Numbered from the stretch's first letter, positions 36,131 through 45,420 are shown. The stretch: 64,000 nt of DNA from Polaribacter sp. SA4-12 (GCF_002163675.1 NZ_CP019334.1:1684001-1748000), one strand, 5' to 3'. The notes: generated by a model not told the origin, from the sequence alone. Program-made: numbers and translations.

Positions 36131-37003
36131 TTAATTACAAGCATCTTTAGCAGCTTGCATTTCTGTTGCATCATTTATTGTTGCTGTTGTATCATCTCTA
36201 TATATAACATCTACAGGATAATTTAAGCTTGCTTTTTCTGTTGCATCTGGATTTGCTTTACACCACTCTCTTAATAATTTAAAATCAGCTCTTTCATTTA
36301 CTTCAATTACAGAAGCATCAGCCATTGTAAAGCTAACAGGTAAAACTAGTTTATAACACTTTTTTTTGTTTTTTCCTTTTTTACAAGAATCTTTAACAGT
36401 AGCTAATTCATCACTATCAATTAAAGTTTGCACAGTTCCATCTTCTAAAGTAATATCTATAGGAAAAACTAATTCTGGTCTTTCTGTTACATCAGGGTTT
36501 GCTTTATACCAATCTCTAATTAAAATCCAATCTTCTTTACTATTTAAAGTAATTGAAGTTGCATCTGCCATGATAAAATCTATAGGAAATACAAATTGGA
36601 AACATTGATGTCTTCTCTTTTTTCTTTTTGTATTTGAATCTGCTAATTGATTCCCATTTGTAGAGAAAAACACAGTACTTGCTACATCTTCTCTTGATTC
36701 ATTATCAGTACTTACAGAAACTTCATATCCTAAACCTGAAGCTAATTCTACATTTGTGATAAAGCTATCTGCTAAATCTCCGTTAAAAACGGATGCTGTT
36801 GCTGCTGGTAAACTACTTGCATCAACTGTAACTGTTTTTGCGCTTTCTATTTGTGAAATTAAAGTGGCATCATCTGCTACTGTTTCAACATTTTCTGTTT
36901 CTGAACAGGAAGTAAACAATAACATTGATAAAATAAACGCACTAATTGATAAAAATAAAACACTCCCTTTTTGAATGCTTTTACTAGAAATTGAAGTTCT
37001 CAT
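36131..37003 (-). CDS. lipoprotein with two homologous C-terminal repeats
   Basis: The 290-residue protein has a lipoprotein signal (LLFTSC, Cys33). The second half is an internal duplication: CFQFVFPIDFIMADATSI...VKDSC (about 138-211) is followed by CYKLVLPVSFTMADASVI...AKDAC (about 218-289). Each unit has paired Cys that could form a disulfide, the sequence (W/R)xWxKANPD and a Pro-(I/V)-D motif. A basic linker, KRKKRRH, precedes the first unit. I recognise no family. Genomic position suggests it is exported under ECF control. Confidence 0.75.
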   Translation of the reverse strand: MRTSISSKSIQKGSVLFLSISAFILSMLLFTSCSETENVETVADDATLISQIESAKTVTVDASSLPAATASVFNGDLADSFITNVELASGLGYEVSVSTDNESREDVASTVFFSTNGNQLADSNTKRKKRRHQCFQFVFPIDFIMADATSITLNSKEDWILIRDWYKANPDVTERPELVFPIDITLEDGTVQTLIDSDELATVKDSCKKGKNKKKCYKLVLPVSFTMADASVIEVNERADFKLLREWCKANPDATEKASLNYPVDVIYRDDTTATINDATEMQAAKDACN

Positions 37004-37074
37004 AATTGTAAGTTTTTAATTAATAATTGTTTCTATTTACTTAGAACTATGTTTTTTTAAATAGTTTGAAAAAT

Positions 37075-37611
37075 TTATAAAATAATTATTTCTAAAAACT
37101 TATCATCTGTATAATCATCTATTAATGAATCTTCTACAAACAAAGAATTTAAAAATAAATCATCCATTACTTGTTCCGAAAGTTCTGCTTTAATCAAAAC
37201 TTCATTAATTAAAGTAGCATCTGCAAATGCTTCAAATTCAGAATCGTCGATTAATAAAGAGTTGATTAAATTATCATCTGAAAAGGATAAAAACTCAATA
37301 TTATTTTCATCTACGTTATTATTATCTGCACTTTGCAACCAAATTGTTAAACTCAAAATAAAAACTAAAGAAGCTGCAGCCATATATCTAAATTGAGGTC
37401 GAATCCAAAAAACGTTTTGTTTCTTAGTTTCTTTTGGCACTTCTATTATCGCTTCTTCTTTTATTTTATCTAAGATTGACATTTTAGATTTCGCAAAATA
37501 TCCTTCAGGAATCGTTGTTCCTAAAGATTCTTTATGATGTTTAGAAATATCACCTTTAAAACCTTCTTTTAGAAAGTTCTTTTTGTTGTTATTTTCTGTT
37601 GATTTTTTCAT
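37075..37611 (-). CDS. putative membrane anti-sigma factor or partner of the ECF sigma factor
   Basis: The 178-residue protein has a cytoplasmic Lys-rich N-terminus (about 1-80), one transmembrane helix (about 83-102, MAAASLVFILSLTIWL), and an acidic external domain. That domain has three copies of a motif like NLINSLLIDDSEFE, TLINEVLIKAELSE and LFLNSLFVEDSLID. It lies 41 bp after the sigma gene on the same strand and ahead of the lipoprotein, the usual place for an anti-sigma. There is no classical zinc-finger anti-sigma motif, so the assignment rests on context and topology. Confidence 0.6.
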   Translation of the reverse strand: MKKSTENNNKKNFLKEGFKGDISKHHKESLGTTIPEGYFAKSKMSILDKIKEEAIIEVPKETKKQNVFWIRPQFRYMAAASLVFILSLTIWLQSADNNNVDENNIEFLSFSDDNLINSLLIDDSEFEAFADATLINEVLIKAELSEQVMDDLFLNSLFVEDSLIDDYTDDKFLEIIIL

Positions 37612-37652
37612 AATGTATTAGTTAGACCCTACTTTTTAAAAATAGTTTGGAT

Positions 37653-38192
37653 TTATAAAAATATTTTTTCTTCAATAATTTTTACTGCTGAATAATAAGT
37701 CGATTTTAATGTGCTTTCTGATATTTCTAAAATTACTGACATCTGCCGAAAACTCAAATCATCGAAATATTTCATTTGAAACACGCGCTTTTGTTTCTCT
37801 TTAAATCCATCAATAATAGTATTTAGTTTTTTCTGAACTTCATCTCCATCAAAATAAGCATCTTCAAATAAAGCTTCTAAATTAGATTCTGAAACTTCAT
37901 CTATATTATCATACCTTTTCTTATTGTTTTTCTCTAAAAAACGAATGGATTCATTGTAAGCAATTCGATACATCCAAGTATGTAAACTACTTTTTCCTTC
38001 AAATTTCTGAATGTTTTTGTAGATTCTAATAAAGGTGTTTTGCAAGACGTCATCAGCATTTTCATGCGTGGTAACTATCTTTCTAATATGCCAATACAAA
38101 CGTTCCTGGTAGACGTCAAGCAACTCACTAAAAGCAGTATCTTTTAATGTAGCATCCTTTAACTTTTTTACAAGTTCAGCGTCTTTACTCAA
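37653..38192 (-). CDS. ECF-type RNA polymerase sigma factor
   Basis: The 179-residue protein has sigma region 2 (LYWHIRKIVTTHENADDVLQNTFIRIYKN with the DDVLQ signature) and region 4 (QKRVFQMKYFDDLSFRQMS, then the helix SESTLKSTYYSAVKIIEE). It lacks regions 1 and 3, as in extracytoplasmic-function sigma factors. The start is TTG. It heads a five-gene set: membrane partner, repeat lipoprotein, LTxxQ protein, barrel protein. It is therefore likely to respond to envelope stress. Confidence 0.92.
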   Translation of the reverse strand: MSKDAELVKKLKDATLKDTAFSELLDVYQERLYWHIRKIVTTHENADDVLQNTFIRIYKNIQKFEGKSSLHTWMYRIAYNESIRFLEKNNKKRYDNIDEVSESNLEALFEDAYFDGDEVQKKLNTIIDGFKEKQKRVFQMKYFDDLSFRQMSVILEISESTLKSTYYSAVKIIEEKIFL

Positions 38193-38251
38193 GTATTGTT
38201 ATGTTGATTTCTATTCTTTGACCCAAGATAAATCAAATAGTTTGGATAGCC

Positions 38252-39337
38252 TTATAAATTATTCTTCGTTTTTACGAAATCAAATAACTTATGCAATCCT
38301 TTTTCAAAATTTCTTTTGAATATTTTTTTGAGTATTAAAAAAACAATCAACTTTTTGATTGGTGATTTTGCTTCAATATAATTCTCTAAAACTAAACGAC
38401 AAGACCCTGAATTTAATGGAGTTATAACATAAAACTGATATAACGCGTTTATTGGAAATGGACTTTTTGTCATTTCACCATAAACTAATTGACCACGTTT
38501 TACATCTTTTGTTACAACTACAAAATCTAAATTCTTTTCATTGATAACACATATATGTTCAGAACCTAAACGTGTAACTTCATTTACATTAAACTTAATT
38601 TCATCAACACCTTCTGTCCATTGTTTTCTATAAGAATAATTAGATATAGATTCTAATAAAACGTTCGCAGACACTGGAAATTCTTTTTCAAAAGTGAACG
38701 TTGGCGGTTTATTGAAAGTAACTTTACTTGCTGTAGGAAATGACTTTATTTTTAAATTATCATTATCAATTACAGAAAATAAGTAATCTAATTGTTTACC
38801 ATCATAACTATCACTTCCTTTTTTAAAATCATATAATTTTGATTGATAATAGCCTGACAAACCAATATTATCCGTCAGTTCTTTACTAAACAAAACATAA
38901 TTATCACTTTCAACAGAATTTTTCATTAATCTATGAACTTCAATCACCTGACTTCCAAAAGGCTTTCTATTATTCTGAACCGTTAAAAACTGTAATTCAC
39001 CACAATGTGCAACAATTTTCAATTGCAATTTAGGTGCTGAAGAACATGCGTTACAAGGACAAATTCTGTTTTTTTCTAATAATTTTAAATGGCTGTAAAA
39101 TGCCGTAAAAATGTGTTCTGTTAAAGCCAATAATCTTTCTAAAGAAGGTATTTCCTTTTCTTTATAAAAGAACAATGCATCTCCTTCAATTTCTGCTAAT
39201 TGTAAATCTTCTGTGTTTGCAGCAATCAATACTTCTAATAATTCAGAAATTACATGCTGACTGTGTTCTACCTCTGTTGTTTGAACAAATTCTGTAAATC
39301 CTGAAATATCTGGTAAAAAAAGTAACGATTTGTTCAT
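38252..39337 (-). CDS. DUF2652 protein: cyclase-homology domain fused to SRPBCC domain
   Basis: The 361-residue protein starts MNKSLLFLPDISGFTEFVQ, the DUF2652 signature (LPDISGFTxFV resembles class III nucleotide cyclase openings). The N-terminal domain (about 1-170) includes AEIEGDALFFYKE, similar to the metal-binding region of adenylate/guanylate cyclases, and a CPCNACSSAP Cys cluster. The C-terminal domain (about 200-350) has SRPBCC-like strands ending in a hydrophobic helix. Whether it makes a cyclic nucleotide is unknown. It is preceded by a separate ECF cluster on the same strand. Confidence 0.78.
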   Translation of the reverse strand: MNKSLLFLPDISGFTEFVQTTEVEHSQHVISELLEVLIAANTEDLQLAEIEGDALFFYKEKEIPSLERLLALTEHIFTAFYSHLKLLEKNRICPCNACSSAPKLQLKIVAHCGELQFLTVQNNRKPFGSQVIEVHRLMKNSVESDNYVLFSKELTDNIGLSGYYQSKLYDFKKGSDSYDGKQLDYLFSVIDNDNLKIKSFPTASKVTFNKPPTFTFEKEFPVSANVLLESISNYSYRKQWTEGVDEIKFNVNEVTRLGSEHICVINEKNLDFVVVTKDVKRGQLVYGEMTKSPFPINALYQFYVITPLNSGSCRLVLENYIEAKSPIKKLIVFLILKKIFKRNFEKGLHKLFDFVKTKNNL

Positions 39338-39480
39338 GCTCTGTTTGTCGATTTTAAAACATGAAACTAACTAAAATTTCTATATCAACAATTGTTATTT
39401 AATTATCAGTTATTCCATTCTTAAAAAGTTTGAGATTTCTTTTTTCAATTGTATTTTTACATTCATAATAAAAGCATTCA

Positions 39481-40239
39481 ATGAAAATCATTATATCTCC
39501 AGCAAAATCTTTAGATTTCGAAAGCAAAGCACCAACAAGTTTACATACGCAACCTCGTTTTTTAGAGAAATCTAAAAAGTTGAATAAAAAACTAAAAACA
39601 CTTTCAAAGAAAAAGTTATCAGAATTGATGAAAATCTCTGATGATTTGTCTGCATTGAATTATGATAGAAATCAAACTTGGGAAACTCCATTTACTCCAG
39701 AAAACTCAAAACAAGCTATTTACTCTTTTACTGGTGCCGTTTTTCAAGGAATTGATGTAAATTCTTTGGATGAAGAAAAATTACCACTACTTCAAAATAA
39801 CTTAAGAATATTATCTGGTTTATATGGTGTATTAAAACCTTTAGATTTAATACAACCTTACCGTTTAGAAATGGGAACACGATTAAAAGTTGGTAGCACA
39901 GAAAATTTATATAAATTTTGGGATGACACTGTTGCAAAATCTTTAAATAGCGAATTAGAAGATGGTGAGTTACTTGTTAATTTGGCAAGCTCAGAATATT
40001 TTAAAGTGATTCCTAAAAAAGTTTTAAAAGTGCCAATGATTACACCTGTTTTTAAAGATTTTAAAAACGGAGAATATAAAATTGTTATGACATACGCTAA
40101 AAAAGCACGTGGATTAATGGTCCGTTATATTATTGAAAATAATGTAAAGACAATTGATGGTTTAAAAGGTTTTAATGTTGATAAATATCGTTTTTCTGAA
40201 GAATTATCTACAGGAAATGATTTAGTTTTTACTAGATAG
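39481..40239 (+). CDS. yaaA: peroxide-stress protein YaaA (DUF328)
   Basis: The 252-residue protein begins MKIIISPAKSLDFESKAPTS and has the YaaA signatures DRNQTWETPFTPENSKQAIY, LSGLYGVLKPLDLIQPYRLEMG, LVNLASSEYFK and FNVDKYRFSEELSTGNDLVF. It protects against hydrogen peroxide by limiting free iron and binds DNA in E. coli. Length and motif order fit the family closely. The promoter is not clear. Confidence 0.95.
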   Translation: MKIIISPAKSLDFESKAPTSLHTQPRFLEKSKKLNKKLKTLSKKKLSELMKISDDLSALNYDRNQTWETPFTPENSKQAIYSFTGAVFQGIDVNSLDEEKLPLLQNNLRILSGLYGVLKPLDLIQPYRLEMGTRLKVGSTENLYKFWDDTVAKSLNSELEDGELLVNLASSEYFKVIPKKVLKVPMITPVFKDFKNGEYKIVMTYAKKARGLMVRYIIENNVKTIDGLKGFNVDKYRFSEELSTGNDLVFTR

Positions 40240-40244
40240 AAATT

Positions 40245-40271
40245 AGTATTCAGTATTCAGTTGCAGTCATA
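40245..40271 (+). repeat. short heptamer-type repeat (AGTATTC AGTATTC AGTTGC AGTCATA)
   Basis: Four consecutive units of 6-7 bp begin with AGT, directly after the yaaA stop. They are related in period and opening to the 16-copy AGTAAGC array and to a similar run on the other side of the SanA gene. Confidence 0.55.
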
Positions 40272-40296
40272 ATACTCTTCAAAAAATAAGATCTAA

Positions 40297-40944
40297 TTGA
40301 AAAAGAAAACTTTTATTAAACTCGTAAAAATATTTTTATTCTTTATAATTGTTTCTGTTTTCAGCATCTTTTTATCTGATAAATTAATTGTAAAAAATGC
40401 GCAAGGAAAAATTTATTCAGAAACTAAAAACATACCTAAAAACAACGTTGGTTTAATTTTAGGAACTTCAAAACTATTAAGAAATGGCAACATAAATTTA
40501 TACTACAAGTATAGATTGAATGCTGCAATTCAATTATTTAAATCTAATAAAATTGAATTTATAGTTATTAGTGGTGATAATAGTTCTAAAAGTTATGATG
40601 AGCCAACAGATTTTAAAAACGATCTCATAAAAGCAGGAATTCCAGAAAATAAAATATTTTTAGATTATGCAGGTTTTAGAACTTTAGATTCTGTTGTTAG
40701 AGTAAAAAAAATTTTTGGTCAGAATTCTGTGACAATAATCTCGCAACAATTCCATAACGAAAGAGCTATTTATTTAGCAGAACATTTTAATATTAAAGCA
40801 ATTGGTTTTAATGCAAAAGGTATTTCTGGTAAATATGGTTTAAAAGTTCGTTTACGTGAACATTTAGCAAGAGTTAAAGTTTTTGTTGATATACTTTTTA
40901 ATGTTCAACCTAAATTTTTAGGTAAAAAAATAGAAGTAAAATAA
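40297..40944 (+). CDS. SanA/YdcF-family membrane protein (DUF218)
   Basis: The 215-residue protein has one N-terminal transmembrane segment (about 8-28) and a DUF218 domain: NVGLILGTSKLLRNGN, KIEFIVISGDN, the Asp/Ser-rich loop YDEPTDFKNDLIKAGIPENKI and ISQQFHNERAIYLAE. E. coli SanA is linked to envelope permeability and vancomycin exclusion at high temperature; the biochemical activity is unknown. The start codon is TTG; the first codons encode KKKTFIKLVKI. It is flanked on both sides by short AGTNNN repeat runs in opposite orientations. Confidence 0.88.
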   Translation: MKKKTFIKLVKIFLFFIIVSVFSIFLSDKLIVKNAQGKIYSETKNIPKNNVGLILGTSKLLRNGNINLYYKYRLNAAIQLFKSNKIEFIVISGDNSSKSYDEPTDFKNDLIKAGIPENKIFLDYAGFRTLDSVVRVKKIFGQNSVTIISQQFHNERAIYLAEHFNIKAIGFNAKGISGKYGLKVRLREHLARVKVFVDILFNVQPKFLGKKIEVK

Positions 40945-41013
40945 ATAAAAAACTCAATTTTATAAAGAGATTGCTTCGTAAACTAGCAATGTCAATTGTT
41001 AAGAAACAACTTA

Positions 41014-41046
41014 CATCACTGCCAACTGAGACTGCTTACTGAGACT
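41014..41046 (-). repeat. short heptamer-type repeat on the minus strand
   Basis: Read on the minus strand, AGTCTC AGTAAGC AGTCTC AGTTGGC AGTGATG. One unit, AGTAAGC, is identical to the 16-copy array. It lies between the SanA gene and serine dehydratase. Confidence 0.55.
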
Positions 41047-41056
41047 TAATACTAAA

Positions 41057-42481
41057 TTAACAATCCACAATCCTTACCGTTACTGCTAAACCTCCTTCAG
41101 AAGTTTCTTTGTAATTCTTATTCATGTCTTTGGCAGTTTCCCACATGGTATCAATTACTTCATCTAAATGTACCAAAGATTCTTTTGGATCTGTTTCTAA
41201 AGCAATTTCTGCTGCATGAATCGCCTTTATTGCTCCCATAGAATTTCTTTCAATACAAGGTACTTGTACCAAACCTCCAATAGGATCGCAGGTTAAACCT
41301 AAATGATGTTCCATTGCTATTTCTGCGGCAGATAAACATTGAGCTGCTGTTCCGCCTAACAATTCGGTTAAAGCTCCAGCTGCCATTGCAGATGACACTC
41401 CTATTTCTGCCTGACAACCTCCCATTGCTGCAGATATTGTAGCATTTTTCTTGAAGATACTGCCAATTTCTCCTGCAGTTAATAAGAATTTTTTAATTTG
41501 ATTAAAGTCAGCTTCATGGTTTTCTATCACCATATAATACATTAAAACAGCAGGAATTACACCTGCACTTCCATTTGTTGGTGCTGTAACTACTCTACCC
41601 AAAGCTGCATTCACTTCATTTACAGAAAGAGCAAAACAACTTACCCATTTTAAAATTTCTCTAAACTTTACTTCTGTACTTCTTATAGCAGTAATCCATT
41701 CTTTTGGATTTGTATAACTTGTATCTTTAATTAATTTTTTATGCGTATCAAAAGCACGTCTTTTTACATTTAATCCTCCAGGAAGTCTCCCTTCTGTATG
41801 ACAGCCTGTGTACATACATTCTAACATGGTATCCCAAATTCTATGAATTTCTTTATCAATAAATTCGGCTGAATTAAGTTCTAATTCATTTAAATAAACA
41901 ATTTCTGAAATTGATAAATTTTCTTTTTCACAATATTCTTCTAATTGAATCGCTCTGTTTACCGGAAAAGGGAAATTCTTTTTATTAATTTTAATTTCTT
42001 CTTCTAAATGATCGTTTTCTTGTACAATAAAACCTCCACCAATAGAATAATAAGTTTGAGTAGAAACTTCATCACCTTTAAAAAAACCTGTAAATTTAAT
42101 TCCGTTTGCATGAAAAGGAAGGAATTCTCTATTAAATACTATTGAAGTTTTATAAAACGGAACATTTTTTTCGTCATTAAAAAAAAGTTTTTCTTTATTT
42201 TTAATGTCATCTATGATTCCTGCTATATCTTTAATTGGCACATATTCTGGATCCGCACCACTTAAACCTAATTGAATTGCTAAGTCTGTAGCATGTCCTT
42301 TTCCTGTTAAAGAAAGAGATCCATATAAATCAACTTGAATTGCATCAACTAAATTAAACTTTTTATTTTCTTTTAATTGATAAATCCATTGCTCAGCAGC
42401 ACGCCAAGGACCTAAAGTATGTGAGCTTGATGGACCAACACCAATCTTCAACATATCGAAAACACTTATAAATTGCGACAT
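41057..42481 (-). CDS. sdaA: L-serine ammonia-lyase (iron-sulfur, single chain)
   Basis: It deaminates L-serine to pyruvate using a 4Fe-4S cluster. The 474-residue single-chain form starts [20 protein letters not shown] and has the cysteine motifs [16 protein letters not shown] and [16 protein letters not shown], and ends VRIVDC with the tail Cys typical of this enzyme. The family's substrate SSSHT loop is present. A bidirectional terminator separates it from the DUF2853 gene. Confidence 0.96.
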   Translation of the reverse strand: MSQFISVFDMLKIGVGPSSSHTLGPWRAAEQWIYQLKENKKFNLVDAIQVDLYGSLSLTGKGHATDLAIQLGLSGADPEYVPIKDIAGIIDDIKNKEKLFFNDEKNVPFYKTSIVFNREFLPFHANGIKFTGFFKGDEVSTQTYYSIGGGFIVQENDHLEEEIKINKKNFPFPVNRAIQLEEYCEKENLSISEIVYLNELELNSAEFIDKEIHRIWDTMLECMYTGCHTEGRLPGGLNVKRRAFDTHKKLIKDTSYTNPKEWITAIRSTEVKFREILKWVSCFALSVNEVNAALGRVVTAPTNGSAGVIPAVLMYYMVIENHEADFNQIKKFLLTAGEIGSIFKKNATISAAMGGCQAEIGVSSAMAAGALTELLGGTAAQCLSAAEIAMEHHLGLTCDPIGGLVQVPCIERNSMGAIKAIHAAEIALETDPKESLVHLDEVIDTMWETAKDMNKNYKETSEGGLAVTVRIVDC

Positions 42482-42514
42482 TCGTAAAATTTAAACTAAG
42501 AATCGCGGTAAATG

Positions 42515-42548
42515 TAAAAAATCCAACTCAATGAGTTGGATTTTTTAT
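42515..42548. terminator. rho-independent terminator of the DUF2853 gene
   Basis: The stem AATCCAACTCA/TGAGTTGGATT has flanking A- and T-runs and works in either direction. It ends the minus-strand DUF2853 transcript just before the serine dehydratase start. Confidence 0.85.
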
Positions 42549-42566
42549 CAAAAATATAAGATTATA

Positions 42567-42905
42567 TTAATTGTAAATAGATTCTTTACCGAATTCAACG
42601 GCTAACATATAGTAAACTACTGCTCTATACTTGCTTCTTTCAGATTTACCAATAGCTTCAACAACTTTAGCAATAGCTTCATCTAATTTTGGTCCGTCAT
42701 CTAAACCTAACTTTTTCATTAAAAAGTTCTTCTTAACTGTTAATAATTCTTTTGCATCAGAACCAGAAACTGTTTCAGCATCTCTTTTATATATAGATGG
42801 CCCTAAACCTTTTGTTACAGCTTTTAATAAGTCTGCATCATATTTTAGACCTTTATCGTCCATAAATTTAGAATACTGTGCTACTTTCTCGTCAAATTTA
42901 CTCAT
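42567..42905 (-). CDS. DUF2853 protein
   Basis: The 112-residue all-helical protein has the DUF2853 signature SKFDEKVAQYSKFMDDKGLK, KNFLMKKLGL and the end KYRAVVYYMLAVEFGKE. It has no signal or membrane segment. Members are widespread in Bacteroidetes and Proteobacteria and solved as small helical bundles; the function is unknown. It is divergent from dnaK across a 243-bp regulatory region. Confidence 0.9.
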   Translation of the reverse strand: MSKFDEKVAQYSKFMDDKGLKYDADLLKAVTKGLGPSIYKRDAETVSGSDAKELLTVKKNFLMKKLGLDDGPKLDEAIAKVVEAIGKSERSKYRAVVYYMLAVEFGKESIYN

Positions 42906-43020
42906 AATTACGTGTTTAGTTTTATTAAATAATGTTTCATTCTAATTGAACAATCCAAATATAAGAAAATAAAAATGCTTTTCAAAAATTCTTCCTATTC
43001 AATATATTAGATACATTTTA

Positions 43021-43102
43021 TGTCACAATGTCACATCATTTTAAAATATTTTTTTAAAAAACTGACATTTTCAAGTCAAAAAGCAGTTGGCATACAGTTT
43101 GA
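43021..43102 (+). promoter_or_regulatory. candidate sigma-54-like promoter and upstream direct repeats for dnaK
   Basis: TGGCATACAGTTTGA at 43088-43102 has GG and GA ten bases apart, close to the sigma-54 -24/-12 layout (TGGCAC-N5-TTGC), and no TAnnTTTG box is seen. Two TGTCACA copies at 43021-43027 and 43029-43035 lie about 60 bp upstream, as an enhancer site would. The predicted leader is about 35 nt. Confidence 0.4.
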
Positions 43103-43148
43103 CTAATAGAAAATGTAAAGTTGAATTAAAACATATTAAACAAATATT

Positions 43149-45047
43149 ATGAGTAAAATAATTGGAATCGATTTAGGTACAACAAACTCTTGTGTTTCTG
43201 TAATGGAAGGAAATGAGCCAGTTGTAATTCCTAACGCAGAAGGAAAAAGAACTACACCATCTATCGTTGCCTTTGTTGAAGGAGGAGAACGTAAAATTGG
43301 TGACCCAGCTAAAAGACAAGCTGTGACGAACCCAACAAAAACTGTTTATTCTATTAAACGTTTTATGGGTAACAAATTTTCTGAATCTACTAAAGAAGCA
43401 AAAAGAGTTCCTTATAAAGTAGTAAAAGGAGATAATGATACACCAAGAGTAGATATTGATGGTCGTTTATATACGCCTCAAGAAATTTCTGCAATGGTAT
43501 TGCAAAAAATGAAAAAAACTGCTGAAGATTATTTAGGAACTGAGGTTACTGAAGCAGTAATTACTGTACCTGCATATTTTAACGATGCACAACGTCAGGC
43601 TACAAAAGAAGCTGGTGAAATTGCAGGTTTACAGGTAAAAAGAATTATAAATGAGCCTACTGCTGCTGCATTAGCTTATGGATTAGACAAATCTCATGAC
43701 GATAAAAAAATCGTTGTTTTTGATTTTGGTGGTGGAACACATGATGTTTCTATCTTAGAATTAGGAGATGGTGTTTTTGAAGTATTAGCTACTGATGGAG
43801 ATACGCATTTAGGTGGTGATGATGTTGATGAAAAAATCATTAACTGGTTAGCTGAAGAATTTAAATCTGACGAAGGAATCGATTTACGTGATGACCCAAT
43901 GTCTTTACAACGTTTAAAAGAAGCTGCTGAAAAAGCGAAGATTGAATTATCTTCTTCTGCTACAACAGAAATTAACTTACCTTATGTAACTGCTACTGCT
44001 AGTGGACCAAAACACTTGGTAAGATCTTTATCTAGATCTAAATTTGAGCAATTAATTGACGATTTAATAAAAAGAACTATTGAGCCTTGTCAAACTGCAT
44101 TAAGAAATGCTGATTTAACAATTTCTGATATTGATGAAGTTGTTTTAGTTGGTGGTTCTACAAGAATACCTGCTGTACAAGAAGCTGTTGAAAAATTCTT
44201 TAAAAAAGCGCCAAGTAAAGGTGTAAACCCTGATGAAGTTGTTGCTTTAGGAGCTGCTATTCAAGGTGGAGTTTTATCTGGAGATGTTAAAGATGTATTG
44301 TTATTAGACGTTACACCTTTATCTTTAGGTATTGAAACAATGGGTAATGTTTTCACAAAATTAATTGATGCAAACACAACTATTCCTACAAAAAAATCTC
44401 AAGTATTTTCTACAGCAGTAGATAATCAACCATCAGTAGAAATTCACGTTTTACAAGGTGAAAGAGCTATGGCTGCAGATAATAATACAATTGGACGTTT
44501 CCATTTAGATGGTTTACCTCCAGCACAAAGAGGTGTACCTCAAGTTGAAGTTACTTTTGACATTGATGCAAATGGTATTATTAAAGTTTCTGCTTTAGAC
44601 AAAGGAACAAACAAATCTCATGAAATTAGAATTGAAGCTTCTTCTGGATTATCTGAAGATGATATCGCTAAAATGAGACAAGAAGCAGAAGAAAATGCTG
44701 ATGCTGATAAAGCTGCAAAAGAAACTGCAGAAAAAATCAACGAAGCAGATTCTATGATTTTTCAAACTGAAAAGCAATTAAAAGAATTTGGTGATAAATT
44801 ATCTGATGATAAAAAAGCACCAATTGAAGCTGCTTTAGTTGATTTAAAAGCTGCTCATGAATCTAAAGATTTAGCATCTATTGATACTGCTTTAGCTAAA
44901 ATTAACGAATCTTGGCAAGCTGCATCTGAAGAAATGGCTGCTCAAGGTGGTGCTGCAGGAGCTGATGCTGGTGCACAACAAGCGCAACCAGAAGCTGACG
45001 CTCAAGGAGACAATGTTGAAGATGTAGATTTTGAAGAGGTAAAGTAA
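43149..45047 (+). CDS. dnaK: chaperone protein DnaK
   Basis: The Hsp70 chaperone. The 632-residue protein has the nucleotide-binding domain with [16 protein letters not shown] at the start, the phosphate-2 motif [15 protein letters not shown], and [14 protein letters not shown]; the substrate-binding domain with [16 protein letters not shown]; and the C-terminal lid ending with the co-chaperone motif DVDFEEVK. It stands alone here without dnaJ or grpE. It has an upstream region with direct repeats and a sigma-54-like site, and ends in a spacer leading to a terminator. Confidence 0.98.
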   Translation: MSKIIGIDLGTTNSCVSVMEGNEPVVIPNAEGKRTTPSIVAFVEGGERKIGDPAKRQAVTNPTKTVYSIKRFMGNKFSESTKEAKRVPYKVVKGDNDTPRVDIDGRLYTPQEISAMVLQKMKKTAEDYLGTEVTEAVITVPAYFNDAQRQATKEAGEIAGLQVKRIINEPTAAALAYGLDKSHDDKKIVVFDFGGGTHDVSILELGDGVFEVLATDGDTHLGGDDVDEKIINWLAEEFKSDEGIDLRDDPMSLQRLKEAAEKAKIELSSSATTEINLPYVTATASGPKHLVRSLSRSKFEQLIDDLIKRTIEPCQTALRNADLTISDIDEVVLVGGSTRIPAVQEAVEKFFKKAPSKGVNPDEVVALGAAIQGGVLSGDVKDVLLLDVTPLSLGIETMGNVFTKLIDANTTIPTKKSQVFSTAVDNQPSVEIHVLQGERAMAADNNTIGRFHLDGLPPAQRGVPQVEVTFDIDANGIIKVSALDKGTNKSHEIRIEASSGLSEDDIAKMRQEAEENADADKAAKETAEKINEADSMIFQTEKQLKEFGDKLSDDKKAPIEAALVDLKAAHESKDLASIDTALAKINESWQAASEEMAAQGGAAGADAGAQQAQPEADAQGDNVEDVDFEEVK

Positions 45048-45142
45048 GCAGAGAACAAAAATTTCATTAGAAATTTTATGTGAATCGCTTATCCCGTTGA
45101 AAGACGGAATCTATTCAAAAGAAATATACTTTCTTAAATAAA

Positions 45143-45177
45143 TAAAACGCAATCATTCATTTGATTGCGTTTTTTTA
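45143..45177 (+). terminator. rho-independent terminator downstream of dnaK
   Basis: The stem AAACGCAATCA/TGATTGCGTTT (short loop) plus a T-run. It ends only a few bp before the left end of the IS110 element. Confidence 0.88.
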
Positions 45178-45249
45178 TGCGTCATCCTATGTTTGTAAAA
45201 ATAAGGATCTGTTTTTAAAAAGCTTAAATTAGATTTAATATTTAACAAG

Positions 45250-45390
45250 AAAAGTAAGGGTAAAGGAAAAGATTATAGTCCGTCATTTGTCATTAAAGAC
45301 CGTTCGCAATGCTAATCACTTTACCCCTTACTACATAAACTTGAACAGATCATTAGACCATCAAGTCTGTATTTAGGATTGATAAGTAAA
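45250..45390 (+). ncRNA. predicted IS110 bridge RNA with target- and donor-binding loops
   Basis: A long stem AGTAAGGGTAAAG (45253-45265) / CTTTACCCCTTACT (45319-45332), continued by GATTA (45271-45275) / TAATC (45313-45317), encloses a loop with CGTCAT (45281-45286), identical to the left flank, and TCGCAATG (45304-45311), the complement of the right flank CATTGCGA. The next region has ACAGATCATT (45345-45354), identical to the element's right end (46427-46436), a hairpin AGAC/GTCT, and TAGGAT (45374-45379), the complement of ATCCTA at the element's left end (45184-45189). This is the guide logic described for IS621-type bridge RNAs. Exact RNA ends are unknown. Confidence 0.72.
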
Positions 45391-45420
45391 TGTAGTAATT
45401 TTTCTATAAAAACATTTGAT

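Noticed and set aside
45100..45135. Sequence CCCGTTGAAAGACGGAATC after dnaK as CRISPR-like repeat
   Set aside because: It occurs only once here; no array, likely another intergenic repeat or part of the dnaK 3' region.
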